From: CAJXYS01 sp913063035
GTDB lineage: Bacteria; Pseudomonadota; Alphaproteobacteria; Rhodobacterales; Rhodobacteraceae
DNA length: 64,000 nucleotides
NCBI RefSeq assembly: GCF_050586465.1
Contig: NZ_JBOCEG010000001.1
Coordinates: forward strand, 1-64,000
Reading direction: 5' to 3'
Shown: piece by piece, positions 32,143 through 41,473 of the stretch
Layout: each line of letters starts with the position of its first letter
Numbering within the stretch: position 1 is the stretch's first letter
Position numbers and translations under genes: made by a program
Notes under the pieces: generated by a model
Told to the model about the DNA's origin: nothing
Database searches by the model: none
Seen by the model: the letters and a program-made list of their open reading frames with translations, nothing else

Positions 32143-33480
32143 TCAGCCGCCGCCCCGGCGCAGGCGGCGCAGGATATCGAGCGACGTGTAGCCGTCCGGG
32201 ATCAGCCCGGCAGCGCGTTGAAAGGCCCGCACGGCGGCGATGGTGTTGGGCCCGATGATACCGTCCACGCCACGGGTGTCGTAGCCGCGCGCCGTCAGGC
32301 GCTGCTGCAGCTCCTTCTTCTCGGTCAGCGACAGCGACCGGTCGCCCCGCGGCCAGTCGGCCCGGATCGGCCCGCCGCCCCGTATCCGATCCCCGAGATG
32401 CCCGACCGCGATCACGTAGGCGTCGGCGGCGTTGTAGCGCTCGATGACATGGAAATTGTCGAAGATGACGAAGGCCGCGCCCTGCGCGCCCGCGGGCAGG
32501 AGGATCGAAGCCCGGCCGTGATCGGGGATGCGGCTGCCATCGGCGCGCCGCACGCCGAGCCGGTGCCACGTGTTGACGGGTTTCTTGATCCGCGCGCCGG
32601 CGAGCGCGTAGTCGAACCCCCGCGGCAGCGTGACCTCCATCCCCCAGGGCTGGCCGTAGGTCCACCCGGCCTTGGCCAGATAATTGGCCGTCGAGGCCAG
32701 CCCGTCCGTCGGGTCATCGGCCCAGATGTCGCGGCGCCCGTCGCCGCGGAAATCCTGCGCATAGGCGAGATAGCTCGTCGGGATGAACTGGGTGTGCCCC
32801 ATCGCCCCGGCCCAGCTGCCGGTCATGTTGCGCGGCGCGGTATCGCCGGACTGGATGATCTTCAGCGCCGCGATCAGCTGTTGTTCGAAGAATCGCCCGC
32901 GCCGACCGTCATAGGCGAGCGTCGCCAGCGCCTCGATGATCGGCGTGTCGCCCTTGTAGGCCCCATAGGCCGATTCGAGCCCCCAGATCGCGGTGACCAC
33001 ATGGGCCTCGACCCGGTAGCGCCGTTCGATCTCGGCCAGGAGCCTGCCGTGCTTGCGGTACATCTCGCGGCCGTTGCGCACCCGAGTGGGCGAGACGGCG
33101 CTGTCGAGGTATTCCCAGATCTGCTTGGTGAACTCGGACTGGTTGCGGTCGCGCTGGATCACGTCGGTGTTGTAATACACCCCGCGAAAGGCCCGGTCGA
33201 AGACCGCGCCGCGAATGCCCTGGGCCACCGCGCGATCGCGAAAGCCGTCGATCCAGCGCTGGAACCCGGTATTTGCCACCCGGCGCACCTGATCCTCCTG
33301 CCCCGTTTCCGCCGGCCGCGCCCGGGGACGCGGCGAATAGGCCAGCATGCTGACCTCGATCGTTGCGGCTGCCGGGCGCGCGGGCGGCCGCGGCGAGAGA
33401 TCGACCGTGGCCGCCGTGGCGGTGGCGGCCGACAGCAGCATAGCCCCGATCAGGGCGCCCATGCCAAGACCCGTGTTCAT
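32143..33480 (-). CDS. lytic murein transglycosylase (MltB/SLT_2 family) with peptidoglycan-binding domain
   Basis: A 445-residue second MltB-type enzyme. It has a signal peptide (1-23, 'SAATATAA'), a Pro/Arg-rich linker (28-60), the SLT_2 domain (about 70-370), and a C-terminal peptidoglycan-binding domain ('GYDTRGVDGIIGPNTIAAVR', about 395-440). The catalytic Glu is in 'IWGLESAYGAYKGD'; 'AGAMGHTQFIPTSYL' is the second hallmark. It resembles the protein at 5890-7071 in layout but not closely in sequence, so they are paralogues of different subgroups. AGGAG precedes the ATG. Downstream of rnr on the same strand. Confidence 0.93.
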   Translation of the reverse strand: MNTGLGMGALIGAMLLSAATATAATVDLSPRPPARPAAATIEVSMLAYSPRPRARPAETGQEDQVRRVANTGFQRWIDGFRDRAVAQGIRGAVFDRAFRGVYYNTDVIQRDRNQSEFTKQIWEYLDSAVSPTRVRNGREMYRKHGRLLAEIERRYRVEAHVVTAIWGLESAYGAYKGDTPIIEALATLAYDGRRGRFFEQQLIAALKIIQSGDTAPRNMTGSWAGAMGHTQFIPTSYLAYAQDFRGDGRRDIWADDPTDGLASTANYLAKAGWTYGQPWGMEVTLPRGFDYALAGARIKKPVNTWHRLGVRRADGSRIPDHGRASILLPAGAQGAAFVIFDNFHVIERYNAADAYVIAVGHLGDRIRGGGPIRADWPRGDRSLSLTEKKELQQRLTARGYDTRGVDGIIGPNTIAAVRAFQRAAGLIPDGYTSLDILRRLRRGGG

Positions 33481-33579
33481 CTGCGACTCCTGCCCGGTCT
33501 GCCTTGTTCTTTACGACAGTGTAGCGCGCTGCCATCCCGCGGTGAAGGATTAGCGTCGCTTGCGGCGGGGTGCCGCGCA

Positions 33580-35850
33580 TCACGATTGGCGGCGTTTCGC
33601 CTTCTTCTTGAGCTTGCGGGCCCTGGGCGCGGTCTTGCCGGGCTTGCGGCCTTTCGGTCCGGGCTTGCGGCCCCCCCGGCGCTGGCGGACCGGCCCGCGC
33701 GGCATTTTCTGCCCGGCGACGTCGAGGAGTTCGAGCATCAGCCCGCCGGTGACCGGCACCGCCTCGGCGAGCCGCACCGTGACCCGGGTGCCGAGATGCA
33801 GCGTCAGGCCGGAATGCTCGCCCATCAGCGTCTGGCTGTCGGCGTCGTAATGGAAGAACTCGCGCCCGAGCGTCGAGATCGGGATGAACCCGTCCGCGCC
33901 GGTCTCGTCGAGCTTCACGAAGACGCCGAAGCGCGCGATGCCGGAAATGCGGCCCTCGAATTCGGTGCCGACCCGTTCCGAGAGATAGGCGGCCAAGTAG
34001 CGGTCGGTGGTGTCGCGTTCCGCCGCCATCGAGCGGCGCTCGGTCTCCGAGATGTGTTCCGCGGTTTCGGGCAGGCGCGCGATTTCCTCTTCCGTCAGCC
34101 CGTCTTCGCCCCAGCCATGGGCCGCGATCAGCGCGCGGTGCACCACGAGGTCGGCATAGCGGCGGATGGGCGAGGTGAAATGCGCATAGCGTTTCAGGTG
34201 CAGCCCGAAATGGCCGTAATTCTCGGGCGCGTAATAGGCCTGGGTCATGGCCCGCAGCACCGACATGTTGATGATCTCGGCATGTTCGGTGTCCGCGGCG
34301 GCATTCAGCAGGCGGTTGAAGTGCTCGGTCTTGAGAACCTGGCCCTTGGCCAGCGTCAGCCCGGCCGCCTCGGCGGTGTCGCGCAGCGCATCGAGTTTTT
34401 CCGGGCTCGGCTCTTCGTGGACACGGTAGAGAAGCGGTGTGCGGTGGGCTTCGAGCGTCTCGGCGGCGGCCACGTTGGCCAGCACCATGAACTCCTCGAT
34501 CATGCGATGGGCGTCGAAGCGCTCCTTGAAGGCGACAGAGGTCACCCGGCCCTCGGGCGAGAGCTCGATCCGGCGTTCCGGCAGGTCGAGGTTCAGCGGC
34601 TGGCGGTCGGCGCGGGCGCGCTTCAGCGCCTCGTAGGCCCCGTAAAGGGGATGGATGACCTCGCCGAGCAGCGGTTCGGTCTTCTCGCAGGGCGTGCCGT
34701 CCCGCGCGGCCTGGACCTCGGCATAGGTCAGCGACGCCCGCGAGCGCATGAGACCCCGGCTGAAATGGTGCTTGAGCTTGCGGCCATGCGCGTCGATCAC
34801 CATGCGCACGGCGAGACACGCGCGCGGGACGTCCTCGTGCAGCGAGCAGAGATCGCCCGAAAGCCGGTCGGGCAGCATCGGCACGACCCGGTCGGGGAAA
34901 TAGGTCGAGTTGCCGCGGGTCCATGCCTCGCGGTCGAGCGTGTCGCCAGTGCGGACGTAATGCGCGACATCGGCGATGGCGACCCAGATGACGAAGCCGC
35001 CCTCGTTCCTGGGGTCCGGGTCGGGCTGGGCGAGCACCGCGTCGTCGCGGTCGCGCGCGTCCACCGGGTCGATGGTGATCAGCGGCAGCTCGCGCAGGTC
35101 CGTGCGCTGGCCGAGCCCGGCGGGCTTTCGGCCGTCGGCGGCGTCCAGCACCTCGTCGGGGAACTCGTCCGGGATGCCGTGGGCATGGATCGCGATGAGC
35201 GACACGGCGCGCGGCGCGGTCGGGTCGCCGAGGCGTTCGACGACCCGCGCGCGGGGCAGGCCCATCCGGGCCTTGGGGCCGGCCTGTTCGGCCTCGACCA
35301 GCTCGCCGTCCTTGGCGTTGCCGGCGTCGCCGGCGCGCACGATCCATTCCTTGGCGCTGCCCTTGTCGATGGGCACGATGCGGCCGCCCTCGGTTTCGGT
35401 GCGGAAGATGCCGAGCATCCGGCGGGGCGAGATGCCGATCTTGCGGATGAGCCGGGCCTCGTAGCCGTGATCCTCGGCCGCGTCCGGGGTCAGCTTGGCC
35501 AGTATCCGATCGCCCTTGCCGAGCGCGGGATCGCCGCGCCGCGCCACGTAGAGCACGCCGGGCGGCGTGCCTTCGCCCTGCCATTCGAGCGGGCGGACGA
35601 AGATGTCGCCATCGGCGTTCGGCGGCTGGACCTCCAGAACCGTCACCGGCGGCAGGCGGTCGCCGTCGCGGTAGGACTTTCGGTTGCCACGGATATGCCC
35701 CTCGTCGGCCAGTTCCCGCAGCAGGCGTTTCAGCTCGATCCGCTCGGCGCCCTTGATGCCGAAGGCCTTGGCGATCTCGCGCTTCGAGCTTTGGTCGGGA
35801 TTGTCGTTGATCCACGCCAGAAGCGCGTCTTTGGAAGGGAGCTTTGCCAT
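33580..35850 (-). CDS. rnr: ribonuclease R
   Basis: A 756-residue RNase II-family 3'-5' exoribonuclease that degrades structured RNA, including mRNA decay intermediates and defective rRNA. Domain order: N-terminal helix-turn-helix (about 1-75), cold-shock domains (about 80-235), the RNB catalytic domain starting near 'DPVDARDRDDAV' (about 261-272, the metal-binding Asp set), an S1 domain (about 620-700, 'FEGRISGIARFGVFVKLDE') and a basic tail rich in Arg, Lys and Gly (about 715-756), which in RNase R binds RNA and helps turnover control. The cognate smpB/ssrA genes are not in the window. Confidence 0.95.
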   Translation of the reverse strand: MAKLPSKDALLAWINDNPDQSSKREIAKAFGIKGAERIELKRLLRELADEGHIRGNRKSYRDGDRLPPVTVLEVQPPNADGDIFVRPLEWQGEGTPPGVLYVARRGDPALGKGDRILAKLTPDAAEDHGYEARLIRKIGISPRRMLGIFRTETEGGRIVPIDKGSAKEWIVRAGDAGNAKDGELVEAEQAGPKARMGLPRARVVERLGDPTAPRAVSLIAIHAHGIPDEFPDEVLDAADGRKPAGLGQRTDLRELPLITIDPVDARDRDDAVLAQPDPDPRNEGGFVIWVAIADVAHYVRTGDTLDREAWTRGNSTYFPDRVVPMLPDRLSGDLCSLHEDVPRACLAVRMVIDAHGRKLKHHFSRGLMRSRASLTYAEVQAARDGTPCEKTEPLLGEVIHPLYGAYEALKRARADRQPLNLDLPERRIELSPEGRVTSVAFKERFDAHRMIEEFMVLANVAAAETLEAHRTPLLYRVHEEPSPEKLDALRDTAEAAGLTLAKGQVLKTEHFNRLLNAAADTEHAEIINMSVLRAMTQAYYAPENYGHFGLHLKRYAHFTSPIRRYADLVVHRALIAAHGWGEDGLTEEEIARLPETAEHISETERRSMAAERDTTDRYLAAYLSERVGTEFEGRISGIARFGVFVKLDETGADGFIPISTLGREFFHYDADSQTLMGEHSGLTLHLGTRVTVRLAEAVPVTGGLMLELLDVAGQKMPRGPVRQRRGGRKPGPKGRKPGKTAPRARKLKKKAKRRQS

Positions 35851-35881
35851 GCCGCCCCGATAGCACGGGCACGCCGGGGCG

Positions 35882-37435
35882 TCATCCGGAAAGGGCGGCG
35901 CGGGCGGCCGCCAGCGTGGCCTCGCGCGGGCCGTCGGCGTCCAGGCGCCGCCAGTCCGTGACGGCCGGGGCCGCGTCCAGCTGCAGCCGGACCACGCGGG
36001 CGTCGGCGTCGGAGGCGTCGCCGATGCGGGCCGTCACCCGGTCGAGCATCGTGTCGGCCGCGGCCTCGAGCCAGATCCCGTCGAAGGCCACGCCGGCCGC
36101 CCGGGCCAAATCGCGGGCGGCATCGCGTTCGGCGGCATGCAGGAAAACCCCGTCGAGCACCACCGCGTGCCCCGCGCCCAGGGCGCGTTCCGCGCGGTCG
36201 AACATCATGTCGTAGACTGCGGCGTTGATCCCGGGCGCGTAGGCGGAATCGGGCAGGCGCGTCAGGGCGTCCACGCCCATATGCGCCTTGCGCAGAAGGT
36301 CGCTGCGCAGGTGCAGCGCCCCCGGCACCGGCCCGATCCCGGGCGCGAGATCCCGCGCCAGGGTGGTCTTGCCCGTGCCCGACAGCCCGCCGATCGCGAT
36401 CAGCCGCGCCGGCGGCGGGGACAGGAAGGCGACCGCATCGTCCAGGTAGCCGCGCGCGACCTGTCCCGCGGCGTCGCCCGTGCCGTCAAGCCGCGCGGCC
36501 TGCACCGTGGTCATCGCCCGGATCGCGGCGCGAAGCGCAAGAAAGAGCGGCAGCGCCGCCAGCCCGTCAAGCTGCGCCGGGTCACCGGCATGAAAGAAGT
36601 AGCGGTTCATGACGGTGTTGGCAGCCTCGGGCAACCCGGCGTGCCGCAGGTCCATCAACAGGAAGGCAAGATCGTAGAGCACGTCCATGGTGCCGAGGCG
36701 CTCGTCGAATTCGAGCGCGTCGAAGGGCACCGGCCGTCCGTCCAGCGCGACGATGTTGCCGAGATGCAGGTCGCCGTGACCGCGCCGGACGTGACCCGCC
36801 CGCGTTCGTGCCGTCAAGAGCGGCTGCACCGCGCGCCATGCCGCGCCGATCCGCGCGCGGTAAACCGCCACGCGGTCGGCGGGCAGCACGTCCGTCATGC
36901 CGGCGAATGCGGCGTCGAGCTCCGTGACGATCTCGCCGATCAGCTCCGCGCCGTCGGCGTCCCGGCGCGGGGCGGCGGCGTGATAGGCGGCGATCCCGGC
37001 GCCCAGCCGCTCCGCCATCGCGCGGTCCAGCCCGCCCGCCGCCGCGATTTCCGACAGTTCCGCGCCAGCGGGAAACCGGCGCATGTGCAGCGCCCATTCC
37101 ACCGGCTGGCCGGTGCCGTGCAGCGCCAGCGTGCCATCGGGCGCACGCGTCACGGCGACGAGCCCGAGGTACAACTCCGGTGCGGCCGGCGCGTTCAGTT
37201 CCATCTCGCGGCGCAGCATCGCCGCGCGTTTCTCGGGCGTCGAGAAATCGAGGTAGTCGTAGCGCACCGGGCGCTTGATCTTGTAGGCGTCGTCGCCGGC
37301 GAGGAAGACCAGCGCGGCATGGGTCTCGCGCCGCTCGACGGGCAGGCCGCCATGGGTCGCCGGATCTCCGAGCAACGCTTCGACCGCCGCGACGTGGCGG
37401 TTTTCCGGGCGTTCGGGGACGGAACTCTCTGCCAT
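35882..37435 (-). CDS. bifunctional APH-like phosphotransferase/P-loop kinase
   Basis: A 517-residue fusion. Residues about 30-320 are an aminoglycoside-phosphotransferase-like kinase domain, with the catalytic loop 'HGDLHLGNIV' (about 219) and metal-binding 'FDALEFDERLG' (a Brenner-motif relative). Residues about 340-517 are a P-loop NTPase with Walker A 'GLSGTGKTTLAR' (about 348-359) and 'VVLDGVFLHAAERDA', like zeta-toxin/AAA_33 kinases. This two-domain architecture is widespread in alphaproteobacteria and is annotated only as 'AAA family ATPase' or 'bifunctional aminoglycoside phosphotransferase/ATP-binding protein'. Its substrate is unknown; resistance is not implied. Confidence 0.82.
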   Translation of the reverse strand: MAESSVPERPENRHVAAVEALLGDPATHGGLPVERRETHAALVFLAGDDAYKIKRPVRYDYLDFSTPEKRAAMLRREMELNAPAAPELYLGLVAVTRAPDGTLALHGTGQPVEWALHMRRFPAGAELSEIAAAGGLDRAMAERLGAGIAAYHAAAPRRDADGAELIGEIVTELDAAFAGMTDVLPADRVAVYRARIGAAWRAVQPLLTARTRAGHVRRGHGDLHLGNIVALDGRPVPFDALEFDERLGTMDVLYDLAFLLMDLRHAGLPEAANTVMNRYFFHAGDPAQLDGLAALPLFLALRAAIRAMTTVQAARLDGTGDAAGQVARGYLDDAVAFLSPPPARLIAIGGLSGTGKTTLARDLAPGIGPVPGALHLRSDLLRKAHMGVDALTRLPDSAYAPGINAAVYDMMFDRAERALGAGHAVVLDGVFLHAAERDAARDLARAAGVAFDGIWLEAAADTMLDRVTARIGDASDADARVVRLQLDAAPAVTDWRRLDADGPREATLAAARAALSG

Positions 37436-37495
37436 GGCGGCAGGGTGTCACGGGCCGGCCTGCCGCGCCTTGAGCCGGATCAACCCCGGGTGCTC

Positions 37496-38641
37496 TCAGG
37501 CGAAATAGCCGTCCAGGATCCGCCGGTAGATCGCCGTGAGCTGCCGGACCTGGTCCAGCGGCACGCGTTCATCCACCTGGTGCATGGTTTCGCCCACAAG
37601 CCCGAATTCCACCACCGGGCAGTGATCCTTGACGAAGCGCGCGTCCGACGTGCCGCCGGAGGTGGACAGCACCGGGGTCACGCCGGTCTCGGTCTCCACC
37701 GCGGTGGCGACGAGATCGGAAAGCGGCCCCGGCGGCGTCACGAAGCTTTCGCCGGAGACCCTGGTGTCCATGCGGATCTCGACGCCCGTGCCCTCCGCCG
37801 CGCGCGCCGCCTCGCGCCGCATCCAGTCGATCAGCGCGTCCGAGCTCTGGGCATCGTTGAACCGGATGTTCACGGTCGCCCGGGCCGCGGCCGGGATCAC
37901 GTTGTTGGCCGGGTTGCCGACATCCACCGTCGTCACCGCCAGCGTCGAGGGGTCGAAGTGATCGGTGCCTTCGTCCAGCGTGGCCGAGGCCAGCCGGTCA
38001 AGCAGGCGGATCAACGGCGGCAGCGGGTTGCGCGCGCGGTGCGGGTAGGCCGAATGGCCCTGCACCCCGCGCGCCGTGAAATAGGCGGTCATCGACCCGC
38101 GCCGGCCGATCTTGATCATCTCGCCCATGCGTGCGGGGCAGGTCGGCTCGCCCACGAGGCAGGCGGACATGGCCTCGCCCTCGGCCGCCATCCAGTCCAG
38201 CAGCGCCGCGGTCCCGTCCACGGCATCGCCTTCCTCGTCGCCGGTGATCGCCAGGATCACCGCGCCGTCGGCGGGCGGCGTCTCGGTCACGAAATCGATC
38301 GCGGCCGCGGCGAAGGCCGCCACGCCGGATTTCATGTCGGTCGCGCCCCGGCCCCAGAGCTGGCCGTCGCGGATCTCGGCGCCGAAGGGATCGACGCTCC
38401 AGGCCGCGCGGTCGCCGACCGGCACGACGTCGGTGTGGCCGTTGAACCCGAAGCTGCGGGGGTGGCCCCTGGGCCCCCAGCGCGCGAAGAGATTGGCGAT
38501 CCCGTTCCGGTCCACCCGGTGACAGGTGAACCCGGCCGCCGCCAGCCGGTCTTCCAGCAGCACCAGCGCGCCGCCTTCCTCGGGCGTGACTGACGGGCAG
38601 CGCACCAGTTGCGCGGTCAGCTCGACGGGATCGGTGGGCAT
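37496..38641 (-). CDS. dapE: succinyl-diaminopimelate desuccinylase
   Basis: A 381-residue M20-family metallohydrolase in the lysine/meso-diaminopimelate pathway; it removes succinate from N-succinyl-LL-2,6-diaminopimelate. Metal ligands: His in 'GFNGHTDVVPVGD' (about 68), Asp in 'GRGATDMKSGVAAFA' (about 101) and Glu in 'TGDEEGDAVDGT' (about 135). The later 'TSGGTSDARFVKDHCPVVEFGL' (in part) is also typical. The ATG at 38641 with GAGGAGA gives a normal DapE N-terminus ('MPTDPVELTAQLVRCPSVTP'). However, the frame stays open for 116 more codons upstream without a stop, so the product could be a 497-residue fusion. dapD lies nearby on the same strand. Confidence 0.93.
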   Translation of the reverse strand: MPTDPVELTAQLVRCPSVTPEEGGALVLLEDRLAAAGFTCHRVDRNGIANLFARWGPRGHPRSFGFNGHTDVVPVGDRAAWSVDPFGAEIRDGQLWGRGATDMKSGVAAFAAAAIDFVTETPPADGAVILAITGDEEGDAVDGTAALLDWMAAEGEAMSACLVGEPTCPARMGEMIKIGRRGSMTAYFTARGVQGHSAYPHRARNPLPPLIRLLDRLASATLDEGTDHFDPSTLAVTTVDVGNPANNVIPAAARATVNIRFNDAQSSDALIDWMRREAARAAEGTGVEIRMDTRVSGESFVTPPGPLSDLVATAVETETGVTPVLSTSGGTSDARFVKDHCPVVEFGLVGETMHQVDERVPLDQVRQLTAIYRRILDGYFA

Positions 38642-38989
38642 CGCGGTCTCCTCTGGCGGCCAGGCGTCGTCGAAGAAGGGCGTCAGCTGCGCGACGATCA
38701 CGGCGTTCTCGTCCAGTGCGCGCTGCATCAGGCCGCGTTCCTCGTCGCCGATCTCGTGGCCTTCGGCGATCCGTTCCTCGGCGGTGCCGTAGCCGGTGAC
38801 GTCGAGCGGGGCGAGATCGGCCTGTTTCAGGATCGCCACGGTCTCGCGCACGGCTTCGTCCTCGTCCACGCCCGAGGCATAGCATATGAGCGCGGCGCCG
38901 GTGGCGCCCTCGGGCAGCCCGTCGCCTGCCTTGCGGCCAACCTGCACCAGCAAGGTGTAGACCTCGTGCCGGGACTTGCCTTTCGTCAT
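38642..38989 (-). CDS. unknown module in frame with and upstream of dapE
   Basis: From the ATG at 38989, 116 codons run without a stop directly into dapE, in the same frame. The segment begins 'MTKGKSRHEVYTLLVQVGRK', continues with 'LICYASGVDEDEAVRETVAI' and ends 'VIVAQLTPFFDDAWPPEETA'. It looks like an independent small protein, with ordinary amino acid use and a start of its own, and I do not recognise the family. In other Rhodobacterales a small hypothetical gene may precede dapE with its own stop (recollection, unverified). Here it could be a real fusion, a separate protein whose stop has been lost, or a sequencing error at its end. Confidence 0.6.
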
Positions 38990-39016
38990 CGCGCTATCGC
39001 TTTCTGCCGTTTCGCG

Positions 39017-40429
39017 TCAGTCGTCGTAGCCGTTCGCCGCGAAGGCGTAAAGCCGCAGCTGCTCGGCGCTGTAGGGGCGCATCGGCAGAACGCCGTCGCC
39101 GATTTCCGAGAGCGCGGGCGAGAGATAGCGCAGCCCCGGCAGGGCGGTCTCCAGGCCCGGGCCGACGCGGATGCCCTTCGTGACGGGGCAGGCCTCCAGG
39201 ATGCCGTCGTCGATCAGGCCGTTCGTCAGCGGGTCGAAGCGCGGTGCCGGGCCGGGGCCGGCGGTGTTGACGACCGCCGCGGCCGCCATCTGCGCAGCGG
39301 TGCCGTCGGGGGTCGTGTAGGCCACGACCAGCTTGCCGTCATCCGCGCGTCGGACCGCCGAGACCTGGCCGGCGACCATCCGCGTGCGTCCCGCCGCCGC
39401 CAGCCGGTCGAAATCGCGGATCGAGTCCCGGGTGCCCCTGAAGAACCGGCGCTCGACGCGGGTGGCGGCGCGGCGGGCCTCGTCGCGATCCGGCACGAAG
39501 CTGGTCAGCCGTTCGCGGAAAAGCCAGCCATAGAACCCACCCTGCAGTTCCGCCATCCGGTCGCCCCCGGCCCGGCAGCGGGCGATATCGGCATCGAGCG
39601 CGGCCAGGAAGGTCTCGGCCGTCCGGTAAGGCGGCGCGAGGCCGGGCGTCGCGGCCGGCCTTCGGGGGTGATGGGGCGCGGTCGGCTCCGGCAGATGCCC
39701 GGTCCGGGAGATCACGCTGAACGCGAGCCGCGATTCCTCCGTCACTGACTGCACCAGCCGCAGCACGTCCAGCATCGCCGCGTTGCCGCCGATACAGACG
39801 ATGGGCCCGCCGTTGCGCGCGAACCCGGCGATCGCGGCCTCGTTGCCGTAGGGGGTCTCGAAGGCCGGCGCGCCAAGGCCGGCGCAGAGCGGCTGGTTGA
39901 CCGGGCCACCGGTCGCAAGATCGACGCTGTCAGCCACCATGGCGGTCCCGTCCGAGAGCGACAGCCGGAACGCGGGGCCATCCCGGCGCAGGCCCGTCAC
40001 CTTCGCGGGCAGGCGCATGATCTCCACCCCGGCCTCGTCCAGGCGCGCCAGCCCGGCCTCGATCCTGGCGCGCAGGTAGTCGCCGAAGATCGCGCGTGGC
40101 AGGAACAGCGCCGCGATGTCGTCCCGCGCAACATGCGGCGCGGCGGCCGCCAGCCAGTCCGGGCGGCGGCCGGCCATGCGTGCCGCGATGTCGTCCCAGC
40201 GCGCCGCGGCCCAGTCCACGAAGGCCTCGTCGATCAGGTAAGCGGGCGAATTCAGAAGCCAGGCGAAACGCCACGGCGCATCCGCGGGATGGTCGGCATA
40301 GGCAAGGCCCCGGCCGAGCCGGGCCACGGCCGGGCCGATCACGGTCAACCGGTCGCCGCGCCCGAGCGGCGCGGAAACGGCAAGCTCGGCCGCGCTCAGC
40401 CCGTCGCCGATGATCGCATGATGGGTCAT
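39017..40429 (-). CDS. FAD/NAD(P)-binding protein of unknown substrate
   Basis: A 470-residue flavoprotein of the FAD-NAD(P)-binding family seen as NAD_binding_9. N-terminal dinucleotide motif 'AIIGDGLSAAELAVSA' (4-19), a second region 'GPIVCIGGNAAMLDVLRL' (about 208-225), and a C-terminal 'VVNTAGPGPAPRFDPLTN'. 'FGDYLRARIEAGLARL' is the family's mid-region. The chemistry is undetermined; relatives occur in siderophore or amine metabolism. It sits between dapD and dapE on the same strand. The ATG at 40429 is chosen because it starts directly before the dinucleotide motif; a longer frame has a proline/glycine-rich N-terminus and is unlikely. Confidence 0.78.
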   Translation of the reverse strand: MTHHAIIGDGLSAAELAVSAPLGRGDRLTVIGPAVARLGRGLAYADHPADAPWRFAWLLNSPAYLIDEAFVDWAAARWDDIAARMAGRRPDWLAAAAPHVARDDIAALFLPRAIFGDYLRARIEAGLARLDEAGVEIMRLPAKVTGLRRDGPAFRLSLSDGTAMVADSVDLATGGPVNQPLCAGLGAPAFETPYGNEAAIAGFARNGGPIVCIGGNAAMLDVLRLVQSVTEESRLAFSVISRTGHLPEPTAPHHPRRPAATPGLAPPYRTAETFLAALDADIARCRAGGDRMAELQGGFYGWLFRERLTSFVPDRDEARRAATRVERRFFRGTRDSIRDFDRLAAAGRTRMVAGQVSAVRRADDGKLVVAYTTPDGTAAQMAAAAVVNTAGPGPAPRFDPLTNGLIDDGILEACPVTKGIRVGPGLETALPGLRYLSPALSEIGDGVLPMRPYSAEQLRLYAFAANGYDD

Positions 40430-40459
40430 CTCGATGATCCTGGTTACGTCACACGGAAC

Positions 40460-40484
40460 GGGCGGGCCGGTTGCCGGCCCGCCC
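40460..40484 (-). terminator. GC hairpin after dapD
   Basis: Perfect 11-base-pair stem GGGCGGGCCGG/CCGGCCCGCCC with a three-base loop, about 65 bases past the dapD stop and before the FAD-protein gene. There is no T-run, so termination may be partial and allow read-through into the following genes. Confidence 0.5.
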
Positions 40485-40550
40485 GCAATCTGGTGGGATC
40501 GACGTTGCGCCGCGCATGGCCGGCCCGGCAAGCACGGATCGCCGCCGGGG

Positions 40551-41378
<828 letters not shown>

Positions 41379-41473
41379 GCGGCGTCTCCAATTCGTATCT
41401 GGCCTCGTCGGAGTTGAGCCTATAGATCAACGCTGGTCCCCGCGCAACGCAGGCAAACCACCGAGGAGGCTGC

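Noticed and set aside
32131..35961. A 1276-residue plus-strand open frame opposite a transglycosylase and rnr
   Set aside because: It spans two real genes and their spacer with no domain content; a compositional artefact.
35882..37435. Aminoglycoside-resistance gene
   Set aside because: The APH-like domain is fused to a P-loop kinase and is a common chromosomal alphaproteobacterial type; nothing points to antibiotic modification.
36137..38593. An 818-residue plus-strand open frame opposite the kinase fusion and dapE
   Set aside because: It crosses two genes and a spacer and is His/Arg/Gly-rich without motifs.
40430..40531. An N-terminal extension of the FAD protein to 40531
   Set aside because: The extension overlaps the hairpin at 40460-40484 and precedes the dinucleotide motif by 34 residues of Pro/Gly-rich sequence.
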